Program-made: the position numbers and the translations under genes | From: Centrapalus pauciflorus | Lineage: Eukaryota > Streptophyta > Magnoliopsida > Asterales > Asteraceae | Direction: 5' to 3' | DNA length: 64,000 nucleotides | Assembly: GCA_020465985.1 (NCBI GenBank) | Contig: JAANYP010007042.1 | Location: forward strand, 310,001-374,000 | In this document: piece after piece, positions 21,470-34,863 of the stretch | Layout: each line of letters starts with the position of its first letter | Numbering within the stretch: the stretch's first letter is position 1 | Notes under the pieces: generated by a model | Seen by the model: only the letters and a program-made list of their open reading frames with translations | Told to the model about the DNA's origin: nothing | Databases searched by the model: none

Positions 21470-22830
21470 TAATTTTTTTGATTAAAAAGAGATGAACCAT
21501 TCCAATTCTTGATTTTTTCAAACCATTTAGAATTATAATTTTTATTAAGTATTCGCAATGAAAAAACTACGAACCATTTTGATTATATATACTTTTTCCA
21601 AACGAGAAAAGAAATAAATCATTTTGATTTTAGAGTTTCCGAACGAAAAAAACTACACTAGTTTTTATTTTTATTTTTCTTAAATGAAAAAAAAAAATAA
21701 AGAAAGATTTGGATTCTCAATAAATAATTGAAAAAAAATGAACCAGTTATACCATATAATAATCTTAAATAAATAATTATAATATAAAAAAACTAACATT
21801 AGTATTAACAATAAACATTCAAATAAAAATTAATGATTAAAACAAAAGGAATAAAAAATAAGATGTTATATTTGGATAATTAAATAATAAAAAAGAAAGA
21901 AATACTAAATATATATGAAAAGTACGAAAGTTACATAAATGGTCCGTGAAAGTTTGAAAATTACATAAATGGTCCTTGAAATTCAAAAAGACCAAAATGC
22001 CACTGAAACTAACGGATCAAGTTAATTGCCGTTAGTTTCAGGGACCAAAATGTAACAACTTTTCGGTTTTAGGGACTTATGGTGTAATAAAATTCTTTCA
22101 GGGACTAAAACCGTAATTTCATATAAACTACAGAGACCATTTATGTAATTTAGTCTAATAATAATAGTTGTTATTATAATCATGATAAGACAAAAATGGT
22201 CCCTGTGGTTTATATGGAATTATGGTTTTAGTCACTGAAAGAATTTTATTACACCACAAATCCCTAAAATCGAAAAATTGTAACATTTTGGTCCCCGAAA
22301 CTAACGGTAGTTAACTTGAGCCGTTAGTTTGAGGGGCATTTTTGTCCTTTTGAATTTCAGGGACCATTTATTAAAAAGTGATTAACCATTCAAATTCTTA
22401 ATTTTTTCAAACCATTTAGAATTAAAATTTTTATTAAGTATTTGCAATGAAGAAACTACGAACCATTTTGATTATATTTTTTTCCAAACGAAAAAAGCTT
22501 CAACGCGTCCTTAATTTGAACTTTTTTTTGAATGGAGAAAAGAAATAACTCATTTCGATTTTAGATTTTCCAAACGAAAAAAACTATAACTAATTTTTAT
22601 TCTTCTTAAATGAAAAAAAGAATAGAGAAAGATTTGGATTCTCAATAACTAGTTGAAAAAATATGAACCATGTATATCATATATAATCTTAAATAAATAA
22701 TTATAGTAATACACAAAAAAGCTAACCTTAATAATAACAATAAACATACAAATAATAATTAATAATTAAAACAAAAGGAATAAAAAATAAAATGTTATAT
22801 TTGGATAATTAATTTATAAAAAGAAAGAAA

Positions 22831-23711
<881 letters not shown>

Positions 23712-23753
23712 TATATATGAAAACTATGAAAATTAAATTAAATTATAAAAAAG

Positions 23754-23755
<2 letters not shown>

Positions 23756-23820
<65 letters not shown>
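23756..23820. repeat. (TA)n microsatellite flanked by a 34-bp direct repeat
   Basis: 65 bp of TA. The sequence AACTATGAAAATTAAATTAA plus about 14 more bases occurs both just before (23722-23755) and just after (23821-23854). Confidence 0.9.
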
Positions 23821-23826
<6 letters not shown>

Positions 23827-24026
23827 GAAAATTAAATTAAATTATAAAAAAGTAACATTTTGGTCCCTAAAAGTATGATATGTACATAAATGGTCCCTGA
23901 AATTCAAAAGGACAAAAATGCCCATGAAACTAACGGCTCAAGTTAACCGCCGTTAGTTTCAGGGACCCAAATGTTACAACTTTTCGATTTTAGGGACTTG
24001 TGGTGTAATAAAATTCTTTCATTTAA

Positions 24027-24480
24027 AAGTTTTTAACTATTTATACATTTAATATATTTATCATTTGTCTCTACCTTATATTTACTTTATATAAATACTT
24101 ATAAATTTAGTCTATTTTTTGTCCAAATTTATACATATATGTATTACTTTTTATATTTTATATCTTAATTTTTTTTATATTCCTATAAACATTATATGTT
24201 AATAACGAAATATATTAATTAACATGTAATACATTCTAATTTATTTATTTCATAAAGTTAATATTCATATAAATTACATATGTTCAATGTATTAATCCAG
24301 TGACCATTATAAAAACTTCATACGAAGCTATACAAAATTTAACAAAATAATTTAATTCATACATATAATACGTCAAATCTATATATTTTTTGAGTTTAAC
24401 AACCTTTAAACATATGCGCTTTACATACACATAGTGTCCCAACTGTCCAGATACGTTCCAGCACATGCCAGCTAAACCCT
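24027..24480. other. AT-rich sequence, possibly the start of the Athila 5' LTR
   Basis: No ORF, RNA or TIR. The 5' LTR of element E must begin in or just after this stretch, but I cannot place its TG end. 24198-24225 vaguely resembles the sequence after the PPT at 41834; this may be chance in AT-rich DNA. Confidence 0.4.
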
Positions 24481-24496
24481 AGCCGCATCCGGGCGC

Positions 24497-24516
24497 GGGG
24501 GGGGGGGGGGGGGGGG
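24497..24516 (+). repeat. Poly-G tract next to a GCGCAGGCCTGCGC palindrome
   Basis: 20 G residues followed by a perfect 14-bp palindrome. Similar G-tract or CAGGCNTGCGCT sequence occurs at 31548 and 41964-42003, before each env-like ORF. Confidence 0.8.
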
Positions 24517-24584
24517 CGCAGGCCTGCGCTATTGCGGTGCAAAAACGCGTTTTACAGCCTGTGGAACCATAATCTCGACCTCCC

Positions 24585-24593
24585 TATAAATAC
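24585..24593 (+). promoter_or_regulatory. Probable TATA box of the Athila 5' LTR
   Basis: CCTATAAATACAAGACGAG upstream of the LTR body shared with 44498-45137; good match to a plant TATA box. Confidence 0.5.
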
Positions 24594-24715
24594 AAGACGA
24601 GGGGCAGCTTTGGAGAGAGCCCCGCCATGTGTGAAAGTGTGCCGAAGCCCTGCCGGAGTGGATCTACGATACGAAAACGAAGACGGTGATTCGCAAGCTA
24701 CCTGATGGCTCAGAT

Positions 24716-25361
24716 CTATGATTGTGACGAGCATACGATGAGCGGCTAATCCCATTAGCCATTTGCGAAAGATCTACGACTAAGTTTACTCTTCTTTAAT
24801 TTCCTATGTTTTGATGTATTCGTATTAAGCGAGATATATTATGTGTATGCAAATTATAAACATTCAGCTATAATTATGATTATGTGTTGCGATTGGTAAA
24901 AGCAAGATAGTTTATCGTGGTGTTATTATTCGTGCCGAGTCCATTAGCTTAAGGATTAAGACGAATATTAATGTTGCATACGCTATGATGAGAGTTATTG
25001 GTTAAAACACGTTTGATTAATTTAGTCGCGCAATTGATTATGTCTATGTGATCGTTGCATGAAGTTATAGTGAGTAATACTTATGTCGTGGTGATCCCGT
25101 GGATGGTTATTCGTCTCTTGATTGTTTATCTACTACGTTAGTTGTCTTGTGATTAATTTTAGTTACAAAGAAATAGCAAATCATTACTATAAACAAATCA
25201 TTCAAATCCACAAATTCACAATTTAAATGCTTTCAATAAACTTATAAGGGTAATAACCTAATCCTAATTACGACCACAATCCATGTGGATTCGACCCTTA
25301 CTTCTCTAGCTAAATAGTGGATTTAAGGACTAAATCTGTGGGTCACAACGACGGCCCGTCA
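24716..25361 (+). repeat. 5' LTR of element E, part shared with the 3' LTR
   Basis: Matches 44498-45137 over about 640 bp with scattered substitutions and small indels, ending ...GACGGCCCGTCA in both. The true LTR extends left of 24716 and includes the TATA box. Confidence 0.85.
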
Positions 25362-25367
25362 GACTTT

Positions 25368-25385
25368 TGGCGCCGTTGCCGAGGA
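25368..25385 (+). other. Primer-binding site of element E
   Basis: TGGCGCCGTTGCCGAGGA, the PBS type characteristic of Athila elements, six bases after the LTR end. Confidence 0.85.
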
Positions 25386-25596
25386 GTGTAACGGTAGTTA
25401 AGGTTTAAAGTTAATCTGTTGCCTTAGTTTTAAGTAATTAAGTTTAAGTTCATTTCTTTGGTTATTTTTAGTCTTTATTTTATTATTAAAGAAAAATCAA
25501 TTTTAAAAATCCAAAAAGGTAATTGTAGTCCTATATTTTACCACCAAAAATAGTAGTTTAATTAAGTTTTTAATCTAGTAATATTTTATTTATTGT

Positions 25597-27403
25597 ATGC
25601 ACACACGTCGATCGGCTAAAGGATTGCCGCTACAATTCGAATCTGAGATCGAAAAAGTAGCAAGGTCGAACTGAAAGATTGTCAGGATTCAAAATCAACA
25701 ATTAATCACAGAGAATTTAAACGCACAGGAAATTCCTGATTTAGAAATTCCCGATTAAGAGATTCCTAATTTAGAAAGCCCTCCGATTTTGCCACGAAAT
25801 CGTGATCAAGAAGAACCTGAGCGAATAGCTGTTAGAATGGGTGATCAACCGAGACGTACGGTTGAGTCGCATTACCGCTCAGGTGATGTGCCCGACCCGT
25901 CTCCAATCCGTTATCCCGAAAACGAGAACGAATCCGAAGTTCGTCATCAATTATTCCAAATTCTTCCGATCTTTCGAGGGATGCCAAGTGAGGAACCCTA
26001 TGAACATTTAGCTGAGTTCACAACTATTTGTAAAGCAAACCATGCTCGAGGTATAACCACCGACAGTTTAAAACTTCGATTATTTCCTTTCTCGTTAAAA
26101 GAGAAAGCGAAGAATTGGTTCGTATCCTTACCAACCAATAGTATTACAACATGAGATCAAATGAAACGAGAATTCCTTGATGAATATTACCCCATTAGTA
26201 AAACAACTGAGAAAAGAAAAGAAATTATCGGATTTAAACAAAAACCGGGCGAACAATTCTACGAAGCGTTCGATCGTATGAACGAATTACTGAGAGCTTG
26301 TCCACACCACGTGGTACCCAAATGGATGCTTATCAAAACATTTTTTGATGGTGTGAGTCAAGAAAGTCGTAATATGATTATAGCTGCCACAGGAGGCACA
26401 TTTTTAGGTAAAGAAGACGATGAAGCTTGGGAGTTTCTTAGTCAACTCGGTAAAGGTCGTAAAGTCCAAGCTGGTTCTGAAAATAGTATAAGTGTTCACG
26501 TTATGGGCATATTTAATGTCTGGAAACGTGAGGTCAAAAGTGAGATTTCAGAATTAGGAAAGAAAATGGACCAATTGATGAAGGGTTTTTCAAACCCTAG
26601 CGTATCAATTAATCGTGTTACATGCGGAGATCCATCGCATCATTCTGAAGCATGTCCTCAAGTGCAATCCACTGAGGAATTCGCTAATGAAGTTTACGGA
26701 TTTAGAGCTCATCGAGAAAGGGATATTCCATTTTCGGAAACATACAATCCGGGATAAAAAAATCATCCTAACTTTCGATGGAAAAATGACCAGCCTACCG
26801 ATCATCAATCCAAACCGAGATATGAACCACCAAAGAGATAATATCAATATGGTTCAACTTTAGCAGCTAAGGATGAGCGATATTATAAGTCAAATCATCG
26901 TGATCAACCACAATTCCAAGTAGAAACAAATATGACTTCTGCGCAATTCGCAGAGTTTGCTGAATTTATGAAGCAGCAATCAGCTATCAGTACTAAGACC
27001 ATGGAGATGTTAACTCGCCAGATGGGTCAGATAGCTGAGTCGCTTACTAGGCGTGAGAAGGGGAAGCTTCCTAGCAATAATGTTCCCAATCCTTCACACG
27101 CTCATCATCATAACAAAGATAAAAAAACATGAGATTAACGAAGTTAATGAAATAGTTAAGATAACCACATTAAGGAGTGGAAGAGAGGTAAACAATAAAA
27201 TAGAGATGCCTAAAGAGAAAGAGGCAGAAGAAGATACCGACACTGAAGTCGTGTATGAGGAGAAAGAGGATGCAAAGAAGAAGGAGATTCCTAAGAAGGT
27301 TTTTTTTAAGAGCCAATTAAAGCAGATATTCCAACTTCTAAAGTTGGGGAGACGGATAAGAGTCAGGACACTTCAATTCCTCCTCCTTATCCTGCTGCTT
27401 TAG
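25597..27403 (+). pseudogene. Athila gag, decayed
   Basis: The probable start ATG at 25597 encodes MHTRRSAKGL, an N-terminus seen in Athila gag. Stops and shifts break the frame: TGA near 25672, TGA at about 26154 where a Trp codon is expected, TAA at about 26755, and a shift near 27130. The retrotransposon gag domain is clear (IFRGMPSEEPYEHLAEF, then KREFLDEYYPISKTTEKRKE and GEQFYEAFDRMNELL, about 25970-26350). The C-terminal part is rich in charged residues. It would build the virus-like particle; this copy cannot. Confidence 0.8.
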
Positions 27404-27533
27404 AAAATCCAAAATCTTCTCCATACGGCAAAAGAGGCTCACAATCAGAGGATCTTTGGGACTTATTCAATCAAGTTAAGATCAATATTCATCTGATAAA
27501 GGCCATTCAACAGGTCCCATCTTATGCCAAATT

Positions 27534-28288
27534 TTGAAAGATCTCTGTACTCAGAAAAGAAAGTATAAGGTCTCACTCCCAAAGCAGATCAATCTAACTG
27601 AGCAATTGAGTGCAGTAATTTCTAGTTCTCTACCTCCTAAGCTGAAAGATCCTGGATCACCATTGATTCCAGTGACAATAGGCCATGTGCAGAGAAGACA
27701 CTGCTTGATCTTGGAGCTAGCGTTAATCTTTTACCTAGAAACTTGTTTGATAAACACGATCTAGGTTAGTTACAGACAACTGATATTATGTTACAGCTGG
27801 AGGATCGGTCAACCAAGTGCCCAAGAGGTATTTTATCAGATGTCATAGTAAAAGTTAAAGATTTTTACTATCTTGTTGACTTCCTAGTAATGGACACCGA
27901 AAGTTCAATAGGAGATAATCAACCGGCTATTATCCTAGGCAGACCTTTCTTAGCCACAATTAATGCATAAATTAATTGTAGGACAGGAGCAGTGGATATT
28001 GCCTTTGGTAATAGGAAATTAAGACTGAATGTGTTTAATGCTTCAAGTGTCTCTGCTATTGATTCAGAATGTTATCTTATAGACATGGTGGACGAACTTG
28101 CGCAGCATCATAGTTCGTTAATCAACACAAAAGATGCTACTGAGTTATTCTTTGCTGAGAATGAGCTTGCCAAGTTAAATCATACTGAGTGTGTTGAGTT
28201 AGAAGTAGTCATGGAATCCACATTAGAATCAAAACAACCACCGTGGACCCATAGGACTGAAAAATTACCTACTGATTTACCTAAGTAA
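27534..28288 (+). pseudogene. Athila protease region, decayed
   Basis: Three open pieces in different frames. The aspartic-protease core appears near 27700-27760 as a leucine-rich Asp/Leu-Gly-Ala segment, but it is broken by a frameshift so no continuous catalytic motif remains. 27788-27970 encodes MDTESSIGDNQPAIILGRPF, the conserved C-terminal half of Athila protease (ILGRPFL). 27992-28288 leads towards RT. Confidence 0.65.
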
Positions 28289-28499
28289 GCCAAACCTTCA
28301 ATAGAGCAACCACCTATTCTAGAATTGAAGGAGCTGCCATCTCATTTGAAATATGTCTTTCTAGGTCGGAATGACACTTTGCCTGTCATAATTTCATCAG
28401 CTGACTGAAGAACAAGAAAAAGCTTTACTGCAAGTATTAGTCAAATATAAAGAAGCAGTAGGGTGGACGATAACTGATTTAAAAGGAATCAGTCCCACT

Positions 28500-29979
28500 T
28501 TGTGTATGCACCGAATCATTACTGATCCAGAAGCCAAACCAGCTCGGGATGCACAAAGGAGGTTGAATCCTAATTTGAGAGAGGTAGTTAAGAAGGAAGT
28601 ATTAAAATGGTTGGACGCTGGAATTATATATCCTGTATCCGATAGTAAGTGGGTAAGTCCAACCCAAACTATACCCAAGAAATCGGGAATTACAGTCATT
28701 AATACTGAAGAAGGAGAGAAGATAACTACTCGCCCTGTAACTGGGTGGAGAGTTTGTATAGATTACAGAAAACTCAATGCTGCTACTTTAAAAGATCATT
28801 TTCCGCTACCATTTATAGATCAAATAATGGAAAAATTAGCAGGACAGAAGTTATACTGTTTCTTGGATGGCTATTCTGGTTGCAATCAAATCCCAATCCA
28901 TCCTGAGGATCAAGAGAAAACTACATTTACTTGTCCCTATGGCACTTTTGCCTACCGAAGGATGCCGTTTGGACTATGTAATGCACCCGCCACATTCCAA
29001 CGATGTATGATGGCTATCTTTTCAGATATGGTGGGTGGTTCTCTTGAAATATTTATGGATGATTTCTCCATATTCGATAAAACATTTGAAGATTGTCTGG
29101 GACATTTAGAAAAGGTCCTAAAGAGATGCACTGAAACCAATTTAGTGTTAAGTTGGGAGAAAAGCTATTTTATGGTAAAGGAAGGGGTAGTCCTAGGTCA
29201 CATTGTTTCCGAAAGAGGAATGGAGGTAGATAAAGCAAAAGTTCAATAATTTTCTCACTTCCACCCCTCATCAACGTTAAAGGAATAAGATCATTCTTAG
29301 GCCATGCTGGTTTTTTATCGGCGATTCATTAAAGATTTCAGTGAGATCTCAAGGCTATTATGCAATCTTCTATCAAAAGATATCGAGTTTAATTTTGATG
29401 ATACTTGTATGAAAGCATTTGATAAGCTTAAATCAAAATTAACCGAAGCGCCAATTCTGCATCTCCGGATTGGTCTCAATCGTTTGATTTTCATGTGCGA
29501 TCCGAGTGACTATGCAGTTGGTGATGTTTTAGGACAAAAATTTGAGAAAAAGTCAGTGGTCATTTACTACGCAAGTAAAACCTTTAATGAGGCACAAATC
29601 AATTACACCACTACGGTTAAAGAATTATTAGCTGTAGTTTTTGCCCTAGATAAATTCAGATCATATATTTGGGGGGGCAAAAGTAATTGTGTACTCTGAC
29701 CACAGCGCTTTAAGACATTTATTGGTAAAGAAGGATGCCAAGCCTAGATTGATTCGGTGGATCCTTCTATTGCAAGATATTGACTTAGAAATTAAAGATA
29801 AGAAAGGCATAGAAAATGTTGTTGCCGATCATTTATCAAGGCTTCAATTAATCCTAACAAACTCAACTGATCAAATCAGGGACTCCTTCCCTGATGAACA
29901 ATTATTATCTATATCTAAAATTCCTTGGTTTGCAAATCTAGTTAACTATTTCGTAACAGGAAGATTGCCAGAGCACTGA
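28500..29979 (+). pseudogene. Athila reverse transcriptase and RNase H
   Basis: 28500-29249 is an open RT fragment: WRVCIDYRKLNAAT, the PYGTFAYRRMPFGLCNAPATF block and the catalytic FMDD (IFMDDFSIF at about 29049), the Athila variant of YMDD. After a shift at about 29250-29300, RNase H follows (29304-29699: LVFYRRFIKDFSEISRLL, YYASKTFNEAQINYTTTVKE), and after another shift at 29690 (a seven-G run at 29672-29678 lies just before) it continues as SDHSALRHLLVKKDAKPRLI and VVADHLSRL. The order RT-RH before integrase marks Ty3-gypsy. At least two frameshifts make it inactive. Confidence 0.85.
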
Positions 29980-31185
29980 ACTCACAACAGAGAAAATATT
30001 TATATGCTCAAGTAAGACAATACATTTGGGATGAGCCTGATATATTTAAAATAGGAGCAGATCAAATTATAAGACGATGTGTCCCGAACTCGGAGCACGG
30101 AGATATTCTTAAACACTGTCATGCATATGCATGCGGTGGCCATTTCAGCGCAAAGAAAACTGACCACCGGATATTGCAGTGTGGGTTTTTCTAGCCAACA
30201 ATATTTAAGGATGCCTACGAATTTCTAAAAGGGTGCACAAGATGCCAGCAAACTGTTGGCATTGCGAAAAGAGATGAAATGCCTATGACCTCGATATTAA
30301 TTATCGAAATATTTGATGTATGGGGCATTGATTATATGGGACCTTTCCCTAAATCATTTGGATACGAGTACATTTTAGTTGTAGTAGATTATGTTTCCAA
30401 ATGGATGGAAGCAGAAGCTACACGCACTAATGATAACCGGGTTGTGTGCAAATTTGTTAAAAGAAATTTCTTGGCACGACACGGTATCCCAAGGGCTATC
30501 ATCAGTGACGGAGGGTCACATTTTAATAATCAGCATTTTGCTAAACTCCATAAACAATATGGAGTTAACCATAAAATAGCAACGCCTTATCATCCGCAAA
30601 CTAGCGGACAAGTCGAGATCTCTAATAGAGAGATCAAGAGAATCCTTGAAAAAACTGTCAGACCTGATCGTAAAGATTGGTCACAAAAATTAAAGGATGC
30701 TCTATGGGCATACAGAACTGCATTTAAAGCTTTGCCATCTCCCAGTGGAATTAGAACACCGAGCTCTATGGCTATCAAAAACACTAATTCCAATTTACAT
30801 GATGCCGGTGTTGATAGGAAATCCAATTGAATGAACTGGAAGAAATTCGTAGAGAAGCCTACGAAAGCGCCAGAATTTATAAAGAGAAAACTAAAGTTTC
30901 CACGATAGAATGATTAAAAATAAAATATTTACCAAAGAAAATAATGTTTGGTTATTTGACGCAAGACTTAGACTATTTCCCTAGTAAATTAAAAAGTAAA
31001 TGGACAGCTCCATACGTTGTAACGAATACCTACCCACACGGTGCGGTAGAAATACAGGACATAAAAGTTTTTATGGTGAGCCATTTAAAGTAAATGGACA
31101 TAGACTTAAATTATATGTTCAATGGGCCACCAACGATATGTTAGTATCTGAACTCATCAGACTACAAGATCCTAAGGTTAATTAA
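29980..31185 (+). pseudogene. Athila integrase
   Basis: The zinc region is at about 30110-30260 (HCHAYACGGHFSAKKT and CTRCQQ) with a TAG near 30195 where Trp is expected. The catalytic core is open at 30279-30830: D in VWGIDYMGPFP, D in ISDGGSHFNN and E in HPQTSGQVEISNREIK are all present. Beyond 30830 the frame breaks; the C-terminal part is recognisable to 31185 (SHLKVNGHRLKLY-like). Inactive in this copy. Confidence 0.8.
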
Positions 31186-32158
31186 TTAGTTTAGGAGGAG
31201 TACGTCTGGCTGAATACGTAAAACTTAGCGCTTTCTGGGAGGCAACCCAGAGTATTTTGATTATTTGAATTTAATTATTTTTAAGTGTGTTTATTTGCTT
31301 ATTTGTGTTACTTATGTGTACCCAATTAAGTTGGGGAGGAATCATCCTCCTGAATTTAGTTGTGTTTAAAAATTAGGTTTTAAATTAAATAATAAGACCC
31401 CGCATCAGAAAATAAAAAATTTAAGCACATAGCAGAATTATTTTAACTCGATAATACGAGCGTAAGTTGGGAAGAATACCCGTAAAACTTAAAAAAAATT
31501 AAAGAATTAAGGTTTCAAGACCAGTGCACGGCCCAGATCGCGAATCCACAGGCCTGCGCTTGCCTTGCGGCCCGACGTGCTCAAAATCTTATAAAAATGG
31601 TACCGATCGTCCCCATAATTCCAAAACCCTAATTCCAGTTACAGAAACGGCGAATCTCGATTTCTAAGCCTAAAAACCTTCAAAAATTCATCTTTTTCAC
31701 GACAAATCTTCAATCCGGCGTTAGTTCTTCTAAATTACTAGCAAGGTATACTCCCTATAATCCCTTTAACTTCATTCTACCCTAGTTTCATAAAGTTTCA
31801 TCATGCATGCATGGGTTAAGGTTTTTGGGAGTTACATGGTTTTCATAGAAAAAAGGGTTATTAATAATTTTCTAATATTCATTTAATTAATATAAAATTA
31901 TTTTTGCAAAACTTTTGTAAAAATTATGCATTTTTCCGTATTTATTATAGTTTATAAACTTTTTGTAGTAAAATGTTACATTTTCATTGATTATTTATTA
32001 TTAAAGTTCATGCATTTGTTAGGGTTAGATTGGGCTCACATTGTTGGTGAGACTTAGGATTAGTTTAATTATTGTCGAAAAGGGTAGTTAAAATTATCAT
32101 GCATCATTTACGTAAAAAACACCACATTTTTAATACTTTGTCTTTGCACTATTTTTAG
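31186..32158 (+). other. Leader and probable intron of the first Athila env-like ORF
   Basis: No ORF. The stretch has GTTGGGGAGG (31331), CCCCGCATCAG and TAGCAGAA, then CACAGGCCTGCGCTTGCC (31547), a TATA-like TTATAAAAATGG (31590), a short leader, a donor-like AGCAAG/GTATAC at 31744-31746, and an acceptor-like ATTTTTAG directly before the ATG at 32159. The same order of motifs occurs at 41820-42918 before the second env-like ORF. Confidence 0.5.
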
Positions 32159-32449
32159 ATGTCAACCCAGTTCCATGCAAACAGTAACCGTCCCGGAATT
32201 TCCCAAAAACCTAGGATGAGAACACACGACCCTAGAAATGTTCGTTTTGAAAGACCACTCAATGTGGAGTTTCCTGAAATTCCACAAAACACAAATAATG
32301 GTAAACCCCCTAGGTTTCTCATAGAGAGTACCTTAAAAGAGTCTGACTTTGATAATTTTGAAATAATAGAGTGTTTTGAGCGACTAGGATGGGCTAGAGC
32401 TATACAATGGGAACTTCCATATATCCATACTAGTTTGATCCAACAGTGG
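32159..32449 (+). pseudogene. Athila env-like ORF 1, N-terminal part (split by element C)
   Basis: 97 codons from ATG at 32159 to the TGG codon that contains the TSD base run AGTGG. The protein (RFLIESTLKESDFDNFEIIE, ERLGWARAIQWELPYIHTS) continues in the same frame at 40548 once the inserted element and one TSD copy are disregarded. It belongs to the Athila env-like / putative plant transposon protein group; function unknown. No signal peptide is seen. Confidence 0.8.
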
Positions 32450-33933
32450 TGTCACATCCTTGCTTCAAAACACGCTTGCTTATTTGCTTAATACCCAGAA
32501 AGAACGCTGCACAATTGAGACATTTCACGCAGAACGGAGATGCCACCACTATGGGTTTACCGCTGACAGATGATCAATCTGTGATACGGGGCTAGCTACC
32601 CGTATAATGCTCAAGGGATAGTGGTGAACATCATAATTGCTTGCTCGCTAAATATAATGCTTATGAAATGCACAAAGAAACGCTAACACAAGGTTTGCTG
32701 TATAGTATGCAGAACAATAAACAGATAGCAGATAAATATGCATATTAATAGATCAAATGTAAGATCCGGCTAAGCTGGGCATCACCTGTACCACAGTGTT
32801 CGCCTTCACTCACAAAAGTCTATTGAATTCCAAAGAAGTCACATAGAAGCAATTTATGTCTCAATTTCATATAAAACATGTAAACAAGAATAACTGTTAC
32901 TCACTGTACTGAAAATGCTTTGAAATGCTCTGTAATGCTTGCTCAGGCTTATTTACGCTTTAAATTGCTTTATAACGCTTGCTCTTGCTTATCTAGGCTT
33001 TTAATATATTCTGGCACTGGCTTTGACTCGCAACTGGGCTAAACGGCTTATGTATAATATCTGAAGTTCAATATTACAGAACATGTGCTAAATTAATATT
33101 GCTAGCTCAATATTCCAACATCTATAAGCCATAACTTCTAGCTAAATATTTTGCTAATTTTGCTAATTTATGCGTTGTTCGTAAATTTTATCAATTAGAT
33201 TCGAAATTTAGGGGCTAGATTCGAATCTGAGCATCAGACTCGAAGCCAGACTCGAATCTGAGTATCAAACTCGAAGCCAGACTCGAACAGGGGATTAGAT
33301 TCGAAACCTCATTCGAATCTGAAGTTAGATTCGAAGGCAATCTCGAATCTGGTGATTAGATTCGAATCTATGATTCGAATCTAGCCCTATTCGAGCCTGT
33401 TCTATCTATTTTCGAGTCTGTTCTACATATTCTCGAGTTTGTTCATAAGCTACACCTTTACACATGCATTTTCAAGCCTAAAATCACAAATAAACTAAGC
33501 AACAAGCCTCGGTTTGATTATATTATACATAATCTATCATATTCTAGTAAAACCCATGCGAAATTAGCTTTAAATCACCTGTAAATGATAGACTCGAATC
33601 TCATATCTTCAAAACCGAAAATGCAGAAAAATAAAAGATCGATTCTTACCTCAAATCCGTATGAAATCGTACATGCAATAGGAGATTCACGTAGTACTCT
33701 TCGAGGTCTTTCCGTTAACGTATAGAACACGAGATTTGGCCGGTCGGTTTGGGAGAAAAGCTAGAGAGTAGCTCAATTCTAGAGAGAGAAGCTCTGGAAA
33801 GGAATATGTCTTGCAAGAAATGAGAAAATGAACTCTCGGCTCCTATTTATACCAAACCTCGAAATTACATCATTTTACGCAAATTGCTCAAAATTACTAA
33901 AAATAAAAATGCAAATAAAAGCAAGGTGTTATA
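32450..33933 (-). repeat. LTR1 of element C, 3' LTR in minus orientation
   Basis: 1484 bp; plus-strand reading TGTCACATCC...GGTGTTATA. In sense orientation it begins TATAACACC and ends GGATGTGACA, a non-canonical TA...CA pair. A TATA box (TATAAATAG, minus) lies at 33843-33851. The motif ATTCGAATCTG is repeated about fourteen times at 33195-33440. Confidence 0.9.
33195..33440 (-). repeat. ATTCGAATCTG array in LTR1 of C
   Basis: About fourteen TCGAATCTG/TCGAAGCCAGACTCGAA units. It is repeated in LTR3 at 39795-40045 with a small rearrangement. It lies 400-650 nt downstream of the LTR TATA box, so in the transcribed part. Confidence 0.85.
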
Positions 33934-33972
33934 GTATGAGCCCACCACGCTTGCACTTCGTCCTCGAAGTAC

Positions 33973-34860
33973 CTAAGACTCAAACAGATGCGGATATCGA
34001 ATTCTCATGTCTTTCTCAGATTCCCAGGTCTGAGAAATTCCGTGAGAAGTTCTCCATTGCACCAACACCATTGCTACCTCTCGATTTCTCAACTTCTTCA
34101 TCTTTGTCTCTAGAATGACTTCAGGCTCGTCACATTGCAGCTTCTCATTAATCTTATAACTCAGATGATCAGCCCACTTTTCGCTTTCGTTTTCATTACA
34201 CTTCCTAAGTTGCGACACGTGAAATACAGGGTGTATGTTGGACAGTTCGCTCGGCAAGTCCAACAGATAAGATTGAGTTCCAACACGCTCGGTGATCTTG
34301 AAAGGACCAACGAATCGTGGTGCTAACTTGCCACGCTTGCCGAATCTGAACACACCTTTCATCGGCGAGACTTTTAATACAACATAGTCGTCCTTCTGAA
34401 ATTCCAATGGCTTATGACGTCGGTCATGATACGATTTCTGTCGAGATTGAGCGGTTTCCAATCGTTGACGTATGATTCGGATCTTTTCATTTGTCTGCTG
34501 AAGTAGCTCGGGACCGGCGATTGGTGCTTCACCGGCTTCATGCCAACACGTAGGAGTTCGGCACTTACGTCCGTATAAGGCTTCGAAAGGTGCGGCTTTG
34601 ATGGATGAGTGGTAACTATTGTTATAAGAAAATTCTGCTAGCGGCAAGTGGTCATCCCAATTACCGCTAAACTCTAAAACACAAGCCCGCAGCATGTCTT
34701 CGAGTGTAAGGATCGTACGTTCACTTTGGCCATCAGGCTGCGGATGATACGCTGTGCTCATTCTGATCTTAGTGCCTAATCCATCTTGTAATGCACTCCA
34801 GAACCTCGAAGTGAATCGGCTGTCGCGGTCGGAAACAATTGACAAAGGCACACCGTGTCG
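33973..34860 (-). pseudogene. Integrase C-terminal half and chromodomain-like tail of C
   Basis: The minus frame opens at the junction with LTR2 (34861) and runs to a stop at 33973. It holds the second catalytic Asp (IVSDRDSRFTSRFW) and the Glu (YHPQPDGQSERTILTLEDMLR), then LPLAEFSYNNSYHSS, the GPF-type C-terminal fold (KLAPRFVGPFKITERV), and a chromodomain-like end (MVLVQWRTSHGISQTWESEKDM) as in chromoviruses. The zinc domain and first Asp are lost at the junction. The family uses this enzyme to insert cDNA, the tail guiding it to marked chromatin. Confidence 0.85.
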
Positions 34861-34863
34861 TGT

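Larger units (their letters stand above)
18536..22155. mobile_element. Mutator-like foldback element with 9-bp TSD
   Basis: The ends are inverted copies: GACTAAATTACATAAATGGT on the left and its complement ending at 22155, each continuing into a GGTCCCTGTGGTTTATAT block. The inverted match runs for roughly 700 bp per arm (18536 to about 19260 against 21476-22155), including a shared AT-rich block. Flanks carry the same 9-mer TAATAATAA (18527-18535 and 22156-22164). A 9-bp TSD and long TIRs fit Mutator-like elements; the low complexity of the TSD lowers certainty. There is no transposase, so it is non-autonomous. Confidence 0.72.
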
